The position numbers and the translations under genes are program-made. The notes under the pieces were generated by a model. That model saw only the letters and a program-made list of their open reading frames with translations, was not told the origin of the DNA and searched no databases. Shown here piece after piece: positions 59,309 to 64,000 of a DNA stretch of 64,000 nucleotides (positions are counted from its first letter, which is position 1; each line of letters opens with the position of its first letter). The DNA is taken from the NCBI GenBank assembly GCA_963704025.1, contig CAVPGP010000003.1:1-64000 (forward strand), given 5' to 3'. The DNA is from CAVPGP01 sp963704025. Lineage in GTDB: Bacteria > Actinomycetota > Thermoleophilia > Gaiellales > Gaiellaceae.

Positions 59309-59386
59309 ATCAGGGCGCACCCTGATCGCGGGAGGCCGAACTCCAGGCTGAGCCCCGACGCGATCGCGACGGCCGCGACCTAGCGT
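59309..59386 (+). promoter_or_regulatory. Dyad operator and promoter upstream of the first PD40 gene
   Basis: ATCAGGG-CGCA-CCCTGAT (59309-59326) is a perfect dyad. AACTCCAGGCTGAGCCCCGA follows at 59339-59358 and TAGCGT at 59381-59386. The same three elements occur before the second PD40 gene. In both cases the dyad centre is 63.5 bases from the -10-like hexamer, which is 35 bases from the ATG. It also lies 36 bases upstream of the divergent kinase start. Confidence 0.65.
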
Positions 59387-59415
59387 CAACGGCAAACGCA
59401 AAGGAGGCGGACGAG

Positions 59416-60465
59416 ATGAAGATCGACCTCAAGATGGCCCTCGGGGTCATCGTGCTGTTGGCCGTGGCCGGCGCCGCGGCGATCAGCGCACTGGCGACCG
59501 CGCCGGGCGCGAACGGGCGGATCGTCTTCCGCCGTTACCTCGACGTCGACAGGACCCGCGCTGCGATCTTCACGGTGAACCCCGACGGGACGAAGGAAAA
59601 GCGCGTCACCCATCCTCCCGCCGGCGTGATCGACACCGAACCGGACTGGTCGCCGAACGGGGCCAGGATCGCGTTCGAGCGGCAGTTCCCCTGTCCTGCC
59701 GGCGGCCCCAAGGACGGCCTGGACAACGTCTGCGACCGCGTCTACACGATGAGGCGCGACGGCACGGGATTGAAGTCCCTCGTGGCCTGCGGGTTCTCGG
59801 CGGAGGCTCCGTTTCCGGGGAACTGCGTCGCCGTCGACCAGCCCGCCTGGTCTCCGGACGGCTCGAGGATCGCCTTCGTCTACAAGCTGGCCGACTCGGC
59901 GTATACCGGCAGCCTGAACCTCGACGCGGGGATCTGGATCGTGAACGCGAACGGGAGCGGCCTCCGCCGGGTCACGCAACGGACGCCGGGCACCTCCTGG
60001 GACTCCGGCCCGCAGTGGTCCCCCGACGGCCGCAAGCTCGTCTTCGCCCGCTTCGACTTCACCACCGAGGCGGACGCCGTCTTCACCGTCAACGTCGACG
60101 GCAGCGGCCTCCACCAGGTCACGCCGTCGGAGCTCAACGCCGGGAACAGCCCGGACTGGTCGCCCGACGGGCAGTGGCTCCTGTTCAGGGGCGCTCCCGC
60201 AGACGGATCGCTGAACGTCTACAAGGCGCATCCCGACGGGACGGGGGTCACGAACCTGACGAACGAGGAGAGCGGCGTCCAGTACGCGTCGTCCTCCTTC
60301 TCGCCGGACGGCACCAGGATCACCACCGCGAGGAGTCCCGGATCAGGCCCTGAGGGCGCCGCGGACGTCTACGTCATGAACGTCGACGGCTCCGGTATCG
60401 CGCCGGTCACGCACAGCAGGCTCTGGGACAGCGGCCCCGACTGGGGCACGGCGCCGCTGTGCTAG
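59416..60465 (+). CDS. Secreted PD40 (TolB-like) beta-propeller protein 1
   Basis: A 349-residue exported protein with a signal peptide/anchor (ALGVIVLLAVAGAAAISALA). PD40 blades each contain DWSPNGxxIAF-type sequence: EPDWSPNGARIAFERQF; QPAWSPDGSRIAFVYK; GPQWSPDGRKLVFAR; SPDWSPDGQWLLFRG; SSFSPDGTRITTAR; SGPDWG. Intervening blades end 'VNxDGSG'. It resembles TolB propellers without the TolB N-terminal domain. RBS AAAGGAGG. Its stop codon is provided by the palindromic element. Confidence 0.82.
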   Translation: MKIDLKMALGVIVLLAVAGAAAISALATAPGANGRIVFRRYLDVDRTRAAIFTVNPDGTKEKRVTHPPAGVIDTEPDWSPNGARIAFERQFPCPAGGPKDGLDNVCDRVYTMRRDGTGLKSLVACGFSAEAPFPGNCVAVDQPAWSPDGSRIAFVYKLADSAYTGSLNLDAGIWIVNANGSGLRRVTQRTPGTSWDSGPQWSPDGRKLVFARFDFTTEADAVFTVNVDGSGLHQVTPSELNAGNSPDWSPDGQWLLFRGAPADGSLNVYKAHPDGTGVTNLTNEESGVQYASSSFSPDGTRITTARSPGSGPEGAADVYVMNVDGSGIAPVTHSRLWDSGPDWGTAPLC

Positions 60466-60629
60466 GAGGCTTGATGTGAAACTCCGGCACGCACGGCTGG
60501 TGCGCCAGACACGGCGCGCTTCAGCCGGCTCGGGCTTGCCCGTAGCACCACTACGCGCTGCGCTCGATCCGGCTGAGTCGCTTGATCTGGCCCATCCCCG
60601 CACGCACCCCAGTTTCACATCAAGCCTCC
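60465..60629. repeat. Long palindromic (MITE/REP-like) element, copy 2
   Basis: The core 60466-60628 is the reverse complement of copy 1 (18457-18619) with 8 differences in 163 bases. Ends are perfect inverted repeats (GGAGGCTTGATGTGAAACT and its complement). It starts in the stop codon of the PD40 gene and fills the gap to the next promoter. As in copy 1, it sits at a gene's 3' end, as a transposed terminator-like hairpin would. Confidence 0.85.
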
Positions 60630-60655
60630 AGGAGAAGCGGCTTGCGCACTTCCGG

Positions 60656-60733
60656 ATCAGGGCGCACCCTGAACGCAGGGCGTCGAACTCCAGGCTCAGC
60701 CCCGATGTGCCGGCGACCGGACGAGCCTACTGT
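60656..60733 (+). promoter_or_regulatory. Dyad operator and promoter upstream of the second PD40 gene
   Basis: TCAGGG-CGCA-CCCTGA (60657-60672), AACTCCAGGCTCAGCCCCGA (60686-60705) and TACTGT (60728-60733) repeat the arrangement at 59309-59386 with identical spacing. The ATG is 35 bases from the TACTGT hexamer. Confidence 0.65.
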
Positions 60734-60762
60734 CGGCTGCAGCGAACGAAGGAGGCAACGAG

Positions 60763-61674
60763 ATGCAGCCAGTGAGGTACACCGTGGGAGGCCTGCTCGT
60801 CGCGCTCGCGGCGCTCGCGTTCCTTGCAGCCGCCACGGCGTCGAGCGGCGGCCACGGCGCCGCCAAGTGGAGGATCGCGCTGACCACCAACCGCGAGGGC
60901 GACTCGGAGATCTACAGCATGAACGCCGACGGGACGGCCGTGCGCAGGCTGACCCAAAGCCCGAAGTTCGACGGCGCCGGCCCCTGGTCGCCGGACGGGC
61001 GGAAGATGCTCTTCTACAGCCAGCGCACGGGCGGCGGCGACGTCTGGGTGATGAACGCGGACGGGAGCGGGCAGCGGAACCTGACGCGGAACCCCGCCTT
61101 CGACGGCCCGTGCTGCTGGTCGCCCGACGGGCGGAAGATCCTCTTCACGAGCAACCGCGACGGCAACAACGAGCTCTACGTCATGAACGCGGACGGCAGT
61201 GGACAGCGGATCCTCGCAGCCAACCCCTCGTCCGAGGAGTGGGCCGGCGGCTGGTCTCCGGACGGAAAGACGATCACGTTCAGCACCGACCGCGACGGCA
61301 ACTGGGAGGTCTACGCCATGAGCGCCGACGGCGGTGGCGCGCGGAACCTGACGCGGAATCCGGGAAATGACGGCGGCATCGCCGGGGCGACCGGGCTCCT
61401 CATGTCGCCTGACGGTAGGAAGATCGCGTTCGCGAGCACCCGCGACACGCACAGCAACGACAACCCCGAGCTCTACGTCATGAACGCAGACGGAAGCGGG
61501 ATCCGGAGGCTGACACGCACGCCGGGGACGGAGGTCCCGATCTCCTGGTCGCCGGACGGGCGGAAGCTTGCATTCACGCGCTTTCCCGCGCAGCCGCGCT
61601 GGGCGTTCTTCGTCATGAACGCCGACGGAAGCGGAGAGAAGAAGGTGACGTGGGCGCTTCCGCACAAGAAGTAG
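60763..61674 (+). CDS. Secreted PD40 (TolB-like) beta-propeller protein 2
   Basis: A 303-residue paralogue of the preceding propeller. Signal peptide (YTVGGLLVALAALAFLAAAT). Six clear blades with the repeat 'xWSPDGRKxxF' plus 'NADGSGxRxLT': PWSPDGRKMLFYS, CCWSPDGRKILFTSNRDGN, GWSPDGKTITFSTDRDGN, MSPDGRKIAFAS, SWSPDGRKLAFTRF; MNADGSG occurs five times. Likely an extracytoplasmic protein-binding module. The next gene's GTG overlaps its 3' end by 25 bases, so they form one transcript. Confidence 0.85.
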   Translation: MQPVRYTVGGLLVALAALAFLAAATASSGGHGAAKWRIALTTNREGDSEIYSMNADGTAVRRLTQSPKFDGAGPWSPDGRKMLFYSQRTGGGDVWVMNADGSGQRNLTRNPAFDGPCCWSPDGRKILFTSNRDGNNELYVMNADGSGQRILAANPSSEEWAGGWSPDGKTITFSTDRDGNWEVYAMSADGGGARNLTRNPGNDGGIAGATGLLMSPDGRKIAFASTRDTHSNDNPELYVMNADGSGIRRLTRTPGTEVPISWSPDGRKLAFTRFPAQPRWAFFVMNADGSGEKKVTWALPHKK

Positions 61675-63107
61675 GCGGGGGGCGCGCGGCAGCGGCGGGG
61701 GCGGTCCGCGCGGCCGCCCTCGCCGCGCTCGCGGCCTCGCTCGTCGTCGCGGTCTCGGGGTGCAGCGACGCGGGCGGGGACAAGCTCGGCGGCCCGAAGG
61801 ACGTGAAGGCGGTCGTGCTGACGCTCGAGCAGAGCGACCCCGACTACTCGGGGGCGCAGTTCGCGGCGGCCGTCGCCAAGCGCTCCGGCGGCTCGATCCG
61901 GGTCGACGTGAGCCCTGCGTGGCACCGTGACCGCCTCGACTTCGAGCGGGGCATCGTCGAGGACGTCCGCGCGGGCAGGTCGGACCTGGGCGTGGTGGGG
62001 GCCCGCGTCTGGGACACGCTCGGCGTGACGAGCTTCCAGGCGCTCCTGGCGCCGTTCCTCGTCGACAGCCTGGAGCTCGAGCGGCGGGTCCTCGACAGTC
62101 CGCTGGCCGGCCGCATGCTCGGAGGCGTCGACCGCGGCGGGGTCGTCGGCGTCGCCCTGCTCCCCGGGCCGCTGCGGAGGCCGTTCGGGTACCACCGCCG
62201 GCTCGTCGGTCGCAGCGACTACATCGGGGCCCGCCTGGGCGTCTATCCCGGGCGGGTCGAGGAGGCGACGCTGCGCAGCCTGGGGGCGAGCACGCGGCAG
62301 TACCTCAGCCTCGCCGGTGCCAGCCGTGAGGGGGCGATCCTCAACTTCTGGGGGATCTCGGGCGGGGTCGGCTACCGCGGCAAGACGCTCGCCACCAACG
62401 TCGTCTTCTGGCCCCGAGCCGAGACGGTCGTGATCAACCGCAAGGCACTCGAGTCGCTCACACCGGCGCAGCAGGAGATCCTCCGGGACGCCGGTCGGCA
62501 GGCCGTCGCCGGGAGGCTTTCCGAGGTCGAGCGCCTCGAGAAGGATGCGTTGGAGTCGATCTGCGAACGGAAGCTCGTGTCGCTCGTGACCGTCTCGCGG
62601 GCCGACGTCGCGGCGCTGCACGCGGCCGTGCGTCCGGTGTATGCGCAGCTGGAGCGGAACACGGGGACGCGAGAGCTCGTGGCCGGAATCAGGATGCTCC
62701 GCGCCGGGCAGCGTGCGGACGTGCTGCCCGTGCGCTGCCCTTCGCCCACAGGGGCGGGCGCCTCGAAGCTCGAAGGCGTCTGGGACTCGAAGGCGTCGCA
62801 CGCGGCGCTGCTGGCGGTCGGAGCGTCGCCGGCCGAGGCGGCAACCTACGAGGGCGCGGCGAGGCTGGAGCTGCGAGACGGCCGGTGGACGCTCCGGGGC
62901 GACCACACGACCGTCACGGGCACCTACGTCCTGAAAGGCGACGTCATCCGCCTCACCATGCGCACCTGTACCGCAAACCCGTGCTCGCCCGGTGCCGTGA
63001 CGGAGTACGGCTGGAGCTTCTATCGCGACACGCTCTCGCTCGCCCGTCGGCCCGGCGCCACATTCTGGCCGAGGCTCGTCGTGAGCCCCGGCAGGCAGGT
63101 TCGCTAG
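61650..63107 (+). CDS. TRAP-type binding-protein-like lipoprotein with C-terminal lipocalin-like domain
   Basis: A 485-residue predicted lipoprotein (SLVVAVSGCSDAGG; lipobox VSGC). Residues 50-340 resemble the DctP solute-binding protein of TRAP transporters: VLTLEQSDPDYSGAQFAAAV, FERGIVEDVRAGRSDLGVVG, GVTSFQALLAPFLVDSLELE, LVGRSDYIGARLGVY, ETVVINRKALESLTPAQQEI. From about 365 comes an extra domain (LEGVWDSKASHAALLAVGAS; LELRDGRWTLRGDHTTVTGT; DVIRLTMRTCTA) with the pattern of a small lipocalin-like barrel. No TRAP permease genes are visible. It may sense rather than transport. Confidence 0.8.
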   Translation: MGASAQEVGGGRAAAAGAVRAAALAALAASLVVAVSGCSDAGGDKLGGPKDVKAVVLTLEQSDPDYSGAQFAAAVAKRSGGSIRVDVSPAWHRDRLDFERGIVEDVRAGRSDLGVVGARVWDTLGVTSFQALLAPFLVDSLELERRVLDSPLAGRMLGGVDRGGVVGVALLPGPLRRPFGYHRRLVGRSDYIGARLGVYPGRVEEATLRSLGASTRQYLSLAGASREGAILNFWGISGGVGYRGKTLATNVVFWPRAETVVINRKALESLTPAQQEILRDAGRQAVAGRLSEVERLEKDALESICERKLVSLVTVSRADVAALHAAVRPVYAQLERNTGTRELVAGIRMLRAGQRADVLPVRCPSPTGAGASKLEGVWDSKASHAALLAVGASPAEAATYEGAARLELRDGRWTLRGDHTTVTGTYVLKGDVIRLTMRTCTANPCSPGAVTEYGWSFYRDTLSLARRPGATFWPRLVVSPGRQVR

Positions 63108-64000
63108 CCGATGACCGGGAGCTCGGCGATGATCCGCGTGCCCGCGCCGGGCGGGCTCGTGATCCGCAGCGTCCCCCCGAGCGCCCCGACGCGGTCGGCG
63201 AGCCCCACCAGCCCCGAGCCGCGGCCCGGCTCGGCCCCACCGACGCCGTCGTCCGCGACGTCCAGCACGACGAAGTCTGGTTCCGTACGCACGTCGATGG
63301 TTGCGGACGACGCCGCGGCGTGCTTGATGACGTTCGCGAGCGCTTCGGAGCAGACGTAGAACAACGCGGCCTCGACCGGCTCGGGCAACCTTCCGAGACT
63401 CCCGTTCACCTCGACGGGAATCGCCGAGCGCCTGGCGAGGGCCGTCAGCGCAGGAAGGAGGCCCTCGTCGGTCAGGGTCGCGGGGAGCACGCTGTGCGCG
63501 AGCTCGTCCAGCTCGTGCCGTGTCTCGACGAGCTCGGCCTGGACCCCGGCGATCGCCTCGGCGTCGTTTGCCGCCACGAAGGGTTGCGCACGCGCGAGGA
63601 GCTCGGCGACGGTCTCGAGCCGCCGCGCGGCGCCGAGGTGGAGCTCCTTCTGGATCCTGCGCCGCTGCATGTCGGCGGCCTCGACGATCCGGCGCCGCGA
63701 CGCCTCGATCCTCGCCGCTTGCGCGCGCGCCTCGGCCTGGAGAGCGGCGTTCGCGACGGCGAGGCGGGCCGCGGCGGCGACCGACTCGATGAGTCGCCGG
63801 TCGGCGAGGAGCGCCTCATCGTGCACGAGCACGGCAACCTGCTCGCCGCGGTCCACGAGCGGCGTCACGGTCCTTCCCGAGCCGGGCGACGGTAGCTCGA
63901 CCGGGCGCCCGCCGTCATCCACGAAGTCGCCCGTCCCCTCCAGGCGGTAGCCCACCACGAGCGACGGATCGCCGAGCGCGCGCGCGAGCGTCGTCCGCAG
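63104..64000 (-). CDS. Sensor histidine kinase, C-terminal part (runs off the right edge)
   Basis: About 298 residues are visible. A GAF-like region (DPSLVVGYRLEGTGDFVDDG; AVLVHDEALLADRRLIESVA), a coiled linker (LQAEARAQAARIEASRRRIV), then HisKA_3-like MQRRRIQKELHLGAARRLET. The usual DLHDGAQQRL is ELHLGAARRL, so the acid after the phospho-His is Leu. The ATPase part is intact: FYVCSEALANVIKHA (N-box), LDVADDGVGGAEPGRGSGLV (G1) and RITSPPGAGTRI (G2). It converges on the lipoprotein gene, with stop codons overlapping in a CTAG. No response regulator is adjacent in the window. Confidence 0.88.
   Translation of the reverse strand: MRTTLARALGDPSLVVGYRLEGTGDFVDDGGRPVELPSPGSGRTVTPLVDRGEQVAVLVHDEALLADRRLIESVAAAARLAVANAALQAEARAQAARIEASRRRIVEAADMQRRRIQKELHLGAARRLETVAELLARAQPFVAANDAEAIAGVQAELVETRHELDELAHSVLPATLTDEGLLPALTALARRSAIPVEVNGSLGRLPEPVEAALFYVCSEALANVIKHAAASSATIDVRTEPDFVVLDVADDGVGGAEPGRGSGLVGLADRVGALGGTLRITSPPGAGTRIIAELPVIG

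Overview
This 64 kb window is GC-rich (about 70% by eye), gene-dense bacterial DNA. Actinobacterial features include GTG and TTG starts, a palindromic SOS box of the Gram-positive type (CGAACATATGTTCG) at a DinB gene, TANNNT-like -10 elements, an ECF sigma/anti-sigma pair, F420/LLM-type oxidoreductases and GntR/MarR/ArsR regulators. PD40 beta-propeller proteins, a hemolysin-type repeat protein, a LanC-like protein and a fused pyruvate:ferredoxin oxidoreductase gene set point, by inference, to a soil Actinomycetota of the Thermoleophilia (Gaiellales-like) type. No rRNA, tRNA, CRISPR array or phage genes were seen.

Layout, left part. 0-4 kb: start of a leftward gene, a ClC channel, an MFS remnant, a GNAT acetyltransferase and an aldo/keto reductase. 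4.3-10.6 kb: a leftward redox operon of a GltD-like flavoprotein, NifJ and a dihydroorotate-dehydrogenase-like protein. 10.6-15.3 kb: a DUF4389 membrane protein, a frameshifted hemolysin-type repeat protein, a Usp-like protein, an anti-sigma factor and an ECF sigma factor. Three GGGAAT-type promoters here look like one ECF regulon. 15.3-18.6 kb: a quinone-oxidoreductase-like MDR, a NxxGxxAF repeat protein and a LanC-like protein that ends in a palindromic repeat element. 18.6-21.7 kb: an arsenic locus (flavoprotein disulfide reductase, ArsR, ArsC, aquaporin). 21.8-30.9 kb: GlpD, a VOC protein, DinB, a MarR/ABC exporter unit and assorted single genes.

Central part (31-56 kb). A complete branched-chain-amino-acid-type ABC importer (LivKHMGF) ends at a strong terminator. 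A long catabolic island follows: class V aminotransferase, three-subunit molybdenum hydroxylase with a CoxG-like protein, LLM oxidoreductase, M20 hydrolase, FAH-family protein, M24 protein, homocitrate-synthase-like enzyme, a divergent-strand GntR regulator, two ketopantoate-reductase-like proteins, a second M24 protein, tryptophan 2,3-dioxygenase, aldo/keto reductase, ornithine-cyclodeaminase-like protein, threonine-dehydratase-like protein and a second class V aminotransferase. Many neighbours overlap by four bases (ATGA/GTGA). The M20 + M24 + cyclodeaminase + dehydratase set has the same family composition as ectoine-degradation (Eut/Doe) clusters, but the other enzymes do not fit that pathway, so the substrate is open. 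The island is interrupted near 47.4 kb, where a coupled FAD-oxidase gene is cut after eleven codons.

Right end: peroxiredoxin, NarL-type response regulator with its histidine kinase, two PD40 beta-propeller proteins with near-identical promoter architecture and a second copy of the palindromic element between them, a TRAP-binding-protein-like lipoprotein, and a second histidine kinase running off the edge. At least nine otherwise well-conserved genes carry single-base frameshifts. That density suggests consensus errors in the sequence more than mass pseudogenization, so every broken gene here should be rechecked against reads.
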